Shown piece after piece: positions 1-9,733 of a DNA stretch of 25,525 bases. This DNA comes from Pleurotus ostreatus/Saccharomyces cerevisiae fusant (lineage: Eukaryota; Opisthokonta). The position numbers and the translations under genes were made by a program. A model generated the notes under the pieces. The model was not told the DNA's origin. It saw nothing but the letters and a program-made list of their open reading frames with translations, and searched no databases. Numbering within the stretch: position 1 is the stretch's first letter; each line of letters begins with the position of its first letter. Where the stretch lies: contig JAMQCK010000377.1 in the NCBI GenBank assembly GCA_024196135.1, positions 1 through 25,525 on the forward strand, in the 5' to 3' direction.

Positions 1-167
1 GGGTGTATTGATTTGAGAACTGCCTAAGTCAGTAACATCAGACTTCTAATGATGCTTAGTCAGCGCGAAGTCTGGGTCCCTCCGAGCGTCGTGCATAAGT
101 TGTCTTCAACTTTCACGGGCGGCGCGGCAGGCTTCTGGCATTCCCCTTCGTTTCCAGCATATCTTGA
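1..167. other. Leader/promoter-proximal sequence of the RasGEF gene
   Basis: I see no coding region here. The stretch lies directly upstream of the RasGEF start codon and probably holds its 5' UTR. A TTTCCAG sequence ends about 10 nt before the ATG and could be the acceptor of a 5' UTR intron, but I could not place a convincing donor inside the window. Confidence 0.4.
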
Positions 168-3100
168 ATGGCCGCAGTAGCCTCATCTTCCTCCTATCAT
201 GCATTTGCTCCGTCCATAAGCCAGTCCTCGTCCTCCTCCCAGTTCCAGAACCAGAACGCCCATGACGGCGAGTCGTTCGACGAGAACCTGGTAAACACTC
301 TTTTCTGCAAGGCCCTCTACGACTATGAGGCCCAGGATCCCTCGGCCCTCTCTTTCAAGCGCGGCGACATCATAGAAGTCCTCACGCAGCAGCCGTCGGG
401 CTGGTGGGACGGTCTGCTCGGGGACGAGCGCGGCTGGTTCCCATCCAACTATGTCGAAGTGATCTCGGACGAGGAGGCGGAGGTCGCGCTCTCCGGTGGC
501 CTATCCGACCTGGACCAGCACTCTATCGACCAGCAATCCCTCGCACCCAGCAGCAGCATGAGCCAGGCCAGCAGCCTGCCCCGCATGGCCTCCGACGCGG
601 ACTCGGGGATGGTGGACATGTCGCACGCGATGCTTGGCGGCGGCGCGCACCTCGACGCGGACGAATGGCTCGACGCCGCGGGAATGGGCGGCGGAGGAAT
701 GGACGCCCTCGCGCACGCGGCCATGGACGGCCCGACACAGTCAAACGACTTTTGGATGCCGCAGGTGACGCCCGGCGGACAGGTGCGTGTCCCGTGCGCT
801 GCTAGTTCCTCATTCGCTCATACGCCCCCAGATCTACTATGTGAACACCCAAACCGGCCAGCAATCGCGCGATCTCCCCGTAGAGGCCGAGGACGACGGC
901 GCGGACAGCGATCTCGCCGGGCTAGCTGCCTCCGTGTCCAGCTCGCGATCCGGTACCAGCAGGGGCCTTGCCCTCGCGAACGGGGGACGCGCTAATGGCT
1001 CTGCTGTCCACCCCGCCGCAGGATTTGGCGTCCCGCGCCGCACCGACACCCCTGAGCCTTGGGTCCGCAAACTTGCCGACGATGGCATGGCGTACTACTA
1101 CTACAACCAGGTCGACGGCAGCATTCAGTGGACCAAGCCCGAGGGCGGCCCACCCTCCTCTGCCGACCGCTCCCAATCCGCGACCCCGAGTTCGCGCCAG
1201 CGCGCCTATTCCGAGGCGAGCCAGCATAGCTCGTACGCGACGACGCAGGACTATGCGTCCGGTCGCGGGCGATCATATTCAACGACCTCCGATCATCGAA
1301 GCGTCACGAATTCTTCCTACCGATCTCGCCAGCACGAAGTCAGCCGCCTGAGCGTGTACTCCGACTCGTCGGACTTGCAGCCCTTCGAGGCCCTCCTTCC
1401 CGCCTCTCGATCACGCGTATCTGAGGAAAAGGGACTCGCCGTGCCTGAGGACAGCGGTCCACCAACTGCTCGGCTTGACGCGCGCGTCGAACTTAGCACC
1501 GCGGAGGAGCTGGCTCAGCAGCTGCAGGATGCACTTTCACCTCCACCTCCGGAGTCTGCGGCGGAACTCTCGATCGTCGCACGCAGCGCCATCACCGCCA
1601 TCGTGGACTTCGTTCAGTCAATGGCGGCCGCAGCGCAGGAGAGGCCCGAGGTCAACGAAAACGCAGAGCTCGATTCACTCGTGAACGCGGTCGTGGATGC
1701 TGTTCGTAATCTGCTGTTTGTCGCTGCGCCGCCGCCGAGCCAGATGCCGAACGCGCAGGGCAAGGTCGATAGAGCGGCCGACAAGGCCGCGAGCCAGTCG
1801 CCCTTGAAGCCTGCCCAGCGCAAGGTCACCGCGACGCTCTCACGACTAGTTCTCTCAGCGCGAGCGTTGCGCTACGATGCGGGAGCAGAGGCAGCCTCAG
1901 CGCGCGGGGAAGCCGGTGCTGGCATTGTCGATACCCTCCAAAGAATTGAGGTAGATGCGGAGGAACTGGAACGCGCACTGCACGCCTTCGTCTTGGAGGT
2001 CGGCCGATCACAGCATACACCCCATTCTCCCAGCGTTTCCCGAAGGCTGCACGGCGTCTTTTCGTCCACAGACCTCGGGCTCGGCTTGCTCGGTGCTGGG
2101 GCAGCTGGATCATGGAAAGGCTTTGGGTTCGTCCCGGTAAACGAGTCCGACACTCCACGACGAGCCTTGTCTGGCGATGTCGTTGAGGAGTTGGTCCAAC
2201 TGGTCACTCAAGTTGATATCCTCTTCACTGAGGTGAAGGACAGCTTCACCGCTTCCGGTACTCCTGGTGAGCAACCTAGATGTTTCTCTATCGAATCCTC
2301 GCTCACTTCTTCTCAGTCGAAGAAGTCCGCGGCCTGGGCACCAGCCTCATTGCCCAAATCAACACCCTCCTGACCTTCGTTGCTGATGTGCACGTCGCGA
2401 AGCACGTCGATGTCGATGGCATCCGTCGCAATGGCAATGACCCTTCGAACGACGCGTACGCCCGCACCGTCGAGCGCGCACGGAGCCTGGTCCGCGCTCT
2501 CGAAGCAGCGACCCAAGCCGTGTACGACGACCTCGCCGCTTTCGTCCTCTCCATTCAGACGCTGCCGGAAACCCAGTCAGCACGCGCCCTCGAATCAGCC
2601 GCGGGGTACTTTGAGGTCGTCTCGGGTTCGCTGAAGTCGAACGTGGCGACTATGCGGCAGACGATCTCTGCTTTGCTTGCTGTGGGCCGTGAGCAGGCCG
2701 ACATCGACCAGGGCGATTACTCTGGCTCGATTGAGCTGAGGTTGTCGCGGCTCAGCATCATGCCCCCGCATACCGCTGCACGGCCGGATAGCGACTTCTT
2801 TGGCGCGCCACCGAACCTGCCGGGCGATGTTGTAGGAATGGAGGACGCGTTTAGGCGGCCTGCGCCGAGCATGCGGCCCAGCGAGGACACGAGCTATCGG
2901 GACACGATCGTCGCAGGCCAGCCTTCGACCGCGAATGGCTCGTCAACCGTGTTCGGGCAGGACTCGGAGACAGATCTACCGGAGACGGACCTGGACATGG
3001 ATGACGATGTGAACTTGGACGATGATTTCGACGATATGAAGTCGTTGGATGGACGTGAGTTGTTTGATTCCCCTTGCAAATCAGTTGGGTGCTGACTCCC

Positions 3101-4726
3101 ATGTAGTCGGGCCACAAACTACGCCAAGCAAGCCACCTCGAGGATCGTCCAAGCTCAAGAAGATCCTCGGCGAGATTCCTACCTTCATCGAAACCACCGC
3201 CATCTCCGAGCAGCAGCCCTGGTACCTCAGACCCACCTACAACGCCTCCGAGATCATCATCGACAATGCCGACGGCACCGTCAAAGGTGGCACCGTACCC
3301 GCCCTCGTCGAGCGCCTCACCGCGCACGAGCACGGCGACCCGACGTACATTCGCTCGTTCCTCATGACGTTCAAGTCATTCACGACGCTCGATGAGCTGT
3401 TCGATCTGCTCGTGCAGCGCTTTTGGATACAACCGCCGCCGAAGCTGACGCCTGAGGAGCGGGAGGACTGGGGGAAGAACAAGCAGCATATCATCCAGAT
3501 GCGAGTGCTCAACACGTTTAAGTCGATGGTCGTCGACGAGGACGTGCTGGAGAAGGAGGACATGTACATCCTGGACCGCATGAAGCAGTTCGTCACTACG
3601 GAGCCTGTCAAGGGCTTCGGTGCGGCGAGGGTGTTGCTCGCGCAGATCGAGCGTGCGGTAAGTGCATTCGCTTGCCTCCTAAAATGGACCAAACTCACTA
3701 TCTACGTCAGCAGCGCGGCGGCAACGACAACATGAAGATGGTCACAACCGGCATGGGCACGCCACCACAGCCGATCCTCCCCAAAGCCAACAAGAAGCTG
3801 AAGCTTCTCGATATCGACCCCATCGAGATGGCACGGCAGCTGACGCTGATGGAAAGCGAGCTATATCAGCGCATCCGTCCAATGGAGTGCTTGCAGCGCG
3901 CAAGGGAGGGCAAGACGGATAATGTGGATAACATCACCGTGGTCATCCAGACGAGTAACAAGGCGAGGATGTTGTCGTAGTGAGCGGGACGTGACGCTGA
4001 CCCAGCCGTAGATTGCTCTCTGGGTTGCAGAGCTTGTGCTGAGCAAGGATGACTCGCGGCGTCGTGCACAGGTCGTGAAGCACCTTATCAGCATTGCGGA
4101 TGTAAGTCTACCCCATGTGTCGTTTTGACCGTCGTGACTGACTTTCTTCCAGCGCTGTCGGTCAATGAACAACTTCTCGTCCATGATTGCCATAGTCTCC
4201 GGGTTGAACACGCCACCTATTCGTCGGCTTAAGCGTACATGGGAGCAGGTCAACCAGCGCTTCATGCAGCAGTTCGCCGCGTGCGAGATGACGATACACT
4301 CGGACAAGAACTTCAACAAGTATCGGCAGATCATGGCCACCGTCAACCCACCTTGTGTTCCGTTCATCGGTAAGCCCATGTGTTCATAGTCGTACTCAAT
4401 TGCTGACGGTCTACTTAGGTGTCTTCCTGTCCACCCTGCAATTCATCCAAGACGGTAACCCCGACAAGCTTCCAGGCGACCTCGTCAACTTCCGTAAGCG
4501 GGCAAAGGCGTCGGAGGTCATCCAGGACATCAAGCGCTGGCAGGCGCAACCCTTCAACTTCACCCGCGTCACGGTCATCCAGAACTTCATCGAGGAAAGT
4601 CTGAACCAGTTCAGCGATGCCGGACAGTGGTCGGACCACTTCTGGACGCTCAGTCTGGAGAGGGAGCCCCGCGAGCGGGAGGACGAGAAGATGGCCCGGC
4701 TGTTGCAGGAGAGCGGGTTCCTGTAG
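168..4726 (+). CDS. CDC25: CDC25-type Ras guanine nucleotide exchange factor (SH3-WW-RasGEF_N-RasGEF)
   Basis: Predicted to load GTP onto Ras and so drive cAMP/PKA and growth signalling at membranes. Exons: 168-782, 832-2266, 2317-3054, 3107-3657, 3711-3962, 4012-4101, 4153-4369, 4419-4726; 4206 nt in one frame, 1401 aa. The SH3 domain is at about residues 47-99 (ALYDY, the WW pair at 79-80, SNYVEV). A WW-like segment at about 196-221 has its second Trp position replaced (SRDLP), and a canonical WW lies at about 279-308. A long Ser/Ala-rich middle follows, then an acidic patch near 900-927, RasGEF_N at about 982-1100, and the catalytic RasGEF from LDIDPIEMA (about 1142) to the C terminus. The catalytic part includes SNKIALWVAE and MNNFSSMIAIVSGLN, as in CDC25/SOS catalytic domains. 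Intron 5 (3963-4011) needs a GC-AG splice, and intron 4 has a tandem CAGCAG acceptor. The start is the first ATG before the SH3 domain. Family identity is firm; exact junctions are inferred. Confidence 0.93.
3963..4011 (+). other. GC-AG intron in the RasGEF gene
   Basis: Joining AAC AAG to ATT GCT CTC gives the conserved ...SNK-IALWVAE... of the catalytic domain. The only donor with the right phase is GCGAGG at 3963. The GT dinucleotides nearby give the wrong phase and introns of only 32-41 nt, and the exon frame runs into a stop at 3978. A branch-like GCTGAC lies upstream of the CCGTAG acceptor. At 49 nt the intron matches the other introns of the window. Confidence 0.75.
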
Positions 4727-5222
4727 ATTCGAGGACGACTGGCAGGGCGCGCAGTTTATATGCGATACCCTAATGCGAGCGCGCTGGGCCCCGGGGGCGC
4801 GCCGAGCGCTAGCGAAGACACGCTCTGCGCTTGTGCAGCAGCCTCTCGGTGTGCGCGCAGCTGGTATACATGCATCGACTCTGTTTTGGTTTGTTATGCG
4901 TCTGGGCTGGATACTTTGTCCCTCGCGCCTGTGGATTTTCTCATACTTATTACCCTGTGTATATCATGGTTAATGTTCGCTCTTCGCTGTTCTTAGTTGT
5001 ATCATTATTGTCTGTCTCGCGTGTTCAATAAACAATATGCACACGTATACTTTGTCTTCTGCTGGGGTGGCAAAAAGTCGGTGGATATCGCTGCACGGCA
5101 GTTGCCGGAAGTGTCGCCACTGTCGGTGCGCTGCCATGATGTATACAATTGCACCAATATATACACAAGACTAGTAATCGTTGGAGCTCCTCCCTGTCCC
5201 TTCACTTGCGCGTCCTTCACCG
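4727..5222. other. Convergent intergenic region (3' UTRs of RasGEF and hydrolase)
   Basis: This is about 0.5 kb between two stop codons that face each other. I see no supportable gene. It carries the RasGEF 3' UTR with an AATAAA hexamer, and AT-richer, TGT/TAT-rich sequence typical of fungal 3' ends. The small open frames here have no family resemblance. Confidence 0.7.
5027..5032 (+). terminator. Polyadenylation hexamer AATAAA for the RasGEF transcript
   Basis: A perfect AATAAA lies 301 nt after the RasGEF stop codon, inside the convergent intergenic region. It is the likely cleavage/polyadenylation signal of the + strand transcript; the actual cleavage site is not visible. Confidence 0.55.
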
Positions 5223-6182
5223 TCACACGTACCCGAGGTACTCAGCAACAACCTCATTGAACTTGTCGCGCTCTTCCCAGAAAGGTGTATGGCTCGAGTG
5301 CTCGAATCTCACCCACTTCGCGCCAGATATCTTCTCCACGAAGGGTGCGACGATCCAGTCCTGCGCGAAGTCCCTGGCTCCATTGATGACGAGGGTCGGG
5401 ACGTCAATTTCGCCCAGCTTGTCACGCACGTCCCATCCTTTCAGCTCGCCGCCCTGAGCGTTCCTACCAAAGTTTGAGTAATCCACCTTAAAGGTGAGCG
5501 CCGAGAAAGCTCACATAGCGTCGTTGGTCGTCGTGTCCGCGTCCTCGCCAAAATGACCTGCCATGCCACGCAGGAAATCCTCCGGAAACGGCTGCACCAT
5601 GCATCCATACTGGGCATAGAACAATTGGACCGCTGCCCACCGCTCCTCACGCGTCACATCCTGACTGACGATCGTCTGCTTCGCCTGCTCCGGGATATCC
5701 GCCTTCTCCAGCAGTTGCATGAACGACATGTCCCACCACTCCTTCTTGGGAAGGCTATTCGCCAGGACGAAGCTCTTCATCCCTTTCGGGTGCCGCCGCA
5801 GGATGATCTCCTGCCCGAGGATACCGCCCCATGAGTGGCCGAGGTAGTCGTACTCCTCGATACTCAGATGGGCAAGGAGGTTGAAGAACTCGTCGATGAA
5901 AAGGTCGAAGGTCCAGAATGCGGTGTCGCCCTGCCTCTCGCGAACATGCGTGCTTAGGCCGGCACCGACCTGATCGTAGAAGACGACAGGTACGCCATGG
6001 ATGCTCGCGAGGTCGCTGACCGGCAGCAGGTAGTCGTGCGAGAATGAAGGTCCGCCGTGGACGACGACGAGCGGGCGCTTGCCGGATGAGAGGTCACCGA
6101 AGATCTTGTAGTATGTCTCATAGGTACGGTCGCCGACAGTGTAGGGGACCTTGCCATCGCTGAAGTTAGGAAAGGCGGACAT
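5223..6182 (-). CDS. Proline iminopeptidase-like alpha/beta hydrolase
   Basis: A serine hydrolase of the prolyl/L-amino-acid peptidase type, probably cytosolic because no signal peptide is visible. Exon 1 is 6182-5515 and exon 2 is 5463-5223 (909 nt, 302 aa). The 51-nt intron 5464-5514 has GTGAGC at its donor and GGTAG at its acceptor, and contains a TGA in the same frame, so reading through without splicing ends the protein at residue 223. Splicing gives NDAM-NAQGGELKGWD, which fits the cap-to-core transition of the family. Visible elements are the oxyanion motif HGGP (42-45), the nucleophile elbow GHSWGG with Ser117, the probable acid Asp254 in INGARD, and His281 in HSSH. About 300 aa is the usual family length. 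Fungal relatives are often called proline iminopeptidases, but some sit in secondary-metabolite clusters; no such cluster is seen here, so the substrate is unknown. Confidence 0.88.
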
Positions 6183-6189
6183 AGCGATA

Positions 6190-6240
6190 CTAACAGTAGG
6201 TTAGTGACCTTGGCTCCTCCTCAGCGCCAGTGGTGCTTAC
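6190..6240 (-). other. Possible 5' UTR intron of the hydrolase gene
   Basis: On the minus strand, GTAAGC at 6240 and CTGTTAG ending at 6190 enclose 51 nt with a CACTAAC branch-like sequence, just upstream of the ATG at 6182. All splice signals and the length match neighbouring introns. If it is used, the upstream exon contains an ATG near 6316 whose frame crosses the join and is not in frame with the main start, so it would act as an upstream ORF. There is no transcript evidence. Confidence 0.45.
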
Positions 6241-7203
6241 CGTGTTCAGGTGCTTGTGTGCTTGGATGGGGACGTCGACGGGAAATGGAAACGATGTCGA
6301 CGCTGACGGCTTCCATTTGTATGAAAGACTTATCCGTTGCGTAGACAGAGCGGCGTTGGTACATCAAGAGGGTGACTTCGGTGTCCCGATGGATTGTTCA
6401 GAGCAGTTCTTCTGCCGCTACATTCTCACTCGCCATCATGCGCTGTATCGAACGAAGCTGTCCTTGGGTAGAGAAGCAACTGGGAGGCGTACGCTTCCCG
6501 GGCGCTCAAGTTAACGGTCGAGTGGTACGTGGATCAGGCTTCTGCAGATAGATATCCGCATACCTTGCTGATGGTCGCAGGTGACAAGGGAGGACGGACT
6601 TGAACGCACGGTATGTCAAAGATTGACCAGATCGGCAATGGCCGGCGCATCCACGGCAATTACCGTGACACCGACCTTCAAGTCCTTTGGCATCGACAGC
6701 GAATAGATAGATAGCGGCCAGCTTCTCAAGTACGCCAGCGGTTCGAGGATGCATCGACTACAGTTACAGTACGTACCATCATCGACCTACGCTTCTATTC
6801 AATCGGATCCTCATCCTTCCGCGGCGCCTTATCGGGGAAAAGTACCAAGACAGCGCGCCCACTCTCTCATCAAGTCTTCTCCCGTCGCTGTGAAATAGGT
6901 GTGCGTATAAGGGTCTTCTGTGCGTTTTCTAGCTCTGACGGTATAGCCTCAATTAACTTCTCAGCAAATCACCTACCGTACGCGTTCTGCCGCTCAGTCC
7001 GCGACCTGCTGAGATTATATGGAAAGGGCCTTGTCCCGTCATGACATGGAAATTGCGAGACTCAGCAACAGCGCGTACAACAATCTGACCAAACATAGAT
7101 AGATAGCGATATAACGGTCCTGTACCAGAAGAGCTAAGTGGCGGAAATAAGAAAAACAATCGCAATTCTCGAACGCGTACCCCGGATGGCGAGCAGCATC
7201 GGG
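6241..7203. other. Intergenic: hydrolase promoter and 7TM gene 3' flank
   Basis: About 1 kb with no recognisable coding region on either strand. It should hold the promoter and leader of the hydrolase (minus strand, right side of that gene) and the 3' UTR of the 7TM gene. Two short copies of ATAGATAGATAGCG occur near 6702 and 7097. I checked TTC-like B-box sequences near 6600 and 6740 for tRNA genes and found none. Confidence 0.5.
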
Positions 7204-8484
7204 CTAAGCCTCTGCGAGCTGACTCTCCGAGATAGAGCCTTTACCACTGCCTGATTCAGAGCCCCTGAAATGGATGCTCGAGAGGACCATTGCGCGCGAT
7301 TTACCCTTGCCCGATATGTTGTTCATTACATTTACGTGTTCGCCGAGCGCCAGATCTGTTGTCTGCGCGCTCCACGCACGACCGCTGGCGACACGGAGAA
7401 TGATGAGCATCGCACTCGTGCACATCACCTGGGAGAGAATAGGAAGGAGCGCGTACGAGGCGGGGCTGCCTATGCCGTACGTGACGATGAACACGAGATT
7501 CGTCAAGGCGTACGGCGCGGCGCTCTCTACGACCAGTGCGGCGACGCTGGTGTATGTGTGCGCATGCTGGGCGCCGAGCGTGTCCTTCATTCGTTTGCTG
7601 ATCGCTAGCAGGCGGCCGGCGATGAGGAATGTCAATACAACGTTGGCTAGGGCGGATAAGACTATGACGAGCATAACAGCATGTCAAGGCAACGCACCTG
7701 CGAGAGAAAGAGAGAAGTACGCAAGTCCGAAATTGATCTGGTGCCATAGGCTTGTGGCCGGCTGACTGACCTGATACATAAGTAGTATCGACATGCCTGG
7801 GTGTCTCGTCAGGTCCATCGACCGAGTGCCCATAGTCGACAGGCCTGACTTATCGACGCCAGGTAGACACAAACAGGCAGGATGACGATGCGCCATTGCT
7901 CTGCCCAAACAATGTAGCAGCGATAGAGCTACGTGGCGCCTAAGCTCGCGTCGTCGACAGTGTAGATGACCCCGCTCACCAAGAGTGCGTCGGCTAGGGC
8001 GCTGGCGACAATGTAGCTTGCATTCCCCATTACGTAGCAGGGATCGGCATAATGGGCGACAAGGAATGCAGACGGCCCTCCGGGGTACAAGCGATTGTCG
8101 ACATACACGCGTAGACCGAGTTCCGTGTTCGCTGCTGAGGGAACGTGTTAGCACGCGAGTCGGACTCGGATATTGTTTGCTACACACCATAGTTGAGGGT
8201 TCCGCAGGCAAATACGAGTAGAACGAATGCCAGTAGAGACACTGTGTAAACGCGGCTGGTTTGCGGCCTCGAGGAGATGCAAACAAAAAGGGCTTGCACC
8301 GTCCGAAAAGACACTGCTAGCAAAACGCCTGTGAAGTGGTACAGGTTGTTAGGCGCGGACTGCAAGGAGCATTGAGCAGCTCACCCCATGCCCCACCAGC
8401 AAGGATCACCCCCACGAGCAACGGCCGATCCATCATCGTAGGCACCTCATTAATGGGAATGCACGACGTCGCATCGCTCGTCAT
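7204..8484 (-). CDS. Seven-transmembrane protein of a family expanded in Agaricomycetes, with a defective splice donor
   Basis: Unknown function, probably a plasma- or endomembrane protein. Reconstructed exons: 8484-8385, 8328-8188, 8134-7980, 7928-7853, 7796-7698, 7646-7204 (1014 nt, 337 aa, a usual length). Hydrophobic spans in order: PLLVGVILAGGAWG..., YTVSLLAFVLLVFACG, YIVASALADALLLYRCYIVW, WRIVILPVCVYLAS..., INFGLAYFSLSLA, VAALVVESAAPYALTNLVFIV and LLPILSQVMCTSAMLIILRVA, followed by a Ser/Gly-rich cytosolic tail. The NRLYPGGP loop, the DALL...RCYIVW junction and the SVAALVVES and ILRVASGRAWS motifs recall many paralogous hypothetical proteins of mushrooms; I cannot give a Pfam name with certainty. 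Intron 4 lacks the G of its GT donor (TCGA-TAAGTC at 7853/7852), while the acceptor, phase and 56-nt length are normal. It is either a pseudogene in the making, a base error, or spliced from the GTGTCT 17 nt upstream, which keeps the frame but deletes six residues. Intron 2 ends in a tandem acceptor. Confidence 0.72.
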
Positions 8485-9704
8485 GGTGGAGACGGTCAAG
8501 TAGGGATTTGAGAGCCAGCATTGGTCAGAGGCGGCTTTATTGAGCACCTACGGGGCTTCGTCGGGGAAGCGGGAGACGTACAGTCGAGATATCGGTTCTA
8601 TCAGACTGGGTGCCCATGTCTTTGAGGCAGCACTGCATCACATCTTCCTTCATCTGGTTCTGTAAGACAGGGATACGGGTCAGTGGGAAGCACTGTTGCC
8701 CTCGAGAACCGATGTATACCTGTTGAGATTTTGAAAGATGTTCGACGCGCAGCGTGCGATTACTTCTTCACAAGCACACGCTAAGTACGGGTGTAGACAT
8801 GTGCAGGAGGCCGATCAGGAGCTGCGCGTGCGTGACATTCCTCTGGCAACGTACTGACAATGATTGTGAGTCCAGGCAGGAGAGGGCCGGTCATTATTTC
8901 GCGCGCCGCGGCGACTAGCGCTTACCATCGCTTGCTGTTTCATCGGCAACCGCGCCATGGGGGATGACACATAGCATATACATCAAAAGGAGGAAGCCGC
9001 AGGACGGGAGAAGCAAAGGGGGAGAAAGGAAGCGGGAGAGTCAAGACCCATGGGAAGTTACCCTCTCCTAGGTGGGAAGGCAAGGCGGAAAATTTGCACC
9101 GAAGGCGATGGCACCCTCTTCAAGAGACAGAGCAGATAAACGGATTACAACGAGCAGGAGAGCAGTGTCAGCTATCGATGGGAACAAAGGGGAATATATC
9201 TCGGGGTGGTGATGGGGGTTCGGGACAAGAAGTAAATCAAAAGGTTAAGCCTAACTAAATAGGAAGATACAGACGTAGAATCGCAGTCTAATCTCAGTTG
9301 GAGCAGCTCTGGCTCTTTGGTCAATACCTTAGTGGTAGGATACAGCAACGTAGCGAATCTACAAGGTCAGTAGAAAGTGCTCCGACAAACGCTTCAAAGT
9401 CGTATGCGTCGACTCAGAATCAACTCAGAACACACCCGAATCCTCGTAGCTGGAGGCTTTCTTTCTGCCTCACAAAATCTAGAGCCCACTTGTTGGTGAG
9501 ATTTATTCTTTCAAACTGAATGGTTGCATGCAGCCGCAGGGCACATTGATGTTCAAGGGATACTAGAGTCTAGAATAGTTGAACTTGTGTAGGCGCATAT
9601 GTACGAAGCGTTCGGCAAATGCCGGCGATCTACGTTTGGTCGGTTCGCGTCTGTTGCCGGCTTCACCGATCCCACTGTCGACGCCGGCGACGACAACGAC
9701 GGCG
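8485..9704. other. Divergent intergenic region between the 7TM gene and the exchanger
   Basis: About 1.2 kb separating two genes transcribed away from each other, so it should contain both promoters and leaders. It includes a purine-rich stretch around 9000-9080 (GGGAGAAAGG-type). I see no clear TATA box, no coding region and no RNA gene. The open frames here are short and have no family resemblance. Confidence 0.55.
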
Positions 9705-9733
9705 ATGTCGAACTACCCTTCAACACCGGGTGA
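9599..9733 (+). promoter_or_regulatory. Upstream ORF overlapping the exchanger start codon
   Basis: An ATG at 9599 opens a 44-residue frame that ends in TGA at 9731-9733, past the main ATG at 9705 and in another frame. If the transcript begins upstream of 9599, scanning ribosomes would meet this ATG first, which would lower translation of the exchanger. Whether it lies in the mRNA is unknown. Confidence 0.35.

Noticed and set aside
3970..4011. GT donors at 3971, 3974, 3977 and 3980 as alternatives to the GC donor in the RasGEF gene
   Set aside because: They give introns of 41 nt or less and leave the catalytic exon out of frame.
6590..6620. GTTCAAGTCC-like B box on the minus strand, possible tRNA
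   Set aside because: The T-stem does not pair and no matching A box or acceptor stem was found. GGTTCGAGGAT near 6739 failed in the same way.
7204..8484. STE3-type pheromone receptor
   Set aside because: The 7TM motifs (NRLYPGGP, SVAALVVES, ILRVASGRAWS) belong to the other mushroom 7TM family; no STE3 signature was seen.
9325..9345. A-box-like TACCTTAGTGG, possible tRNA
   Set aside because: No B box at the right distance and no cloverleaf could be folded.
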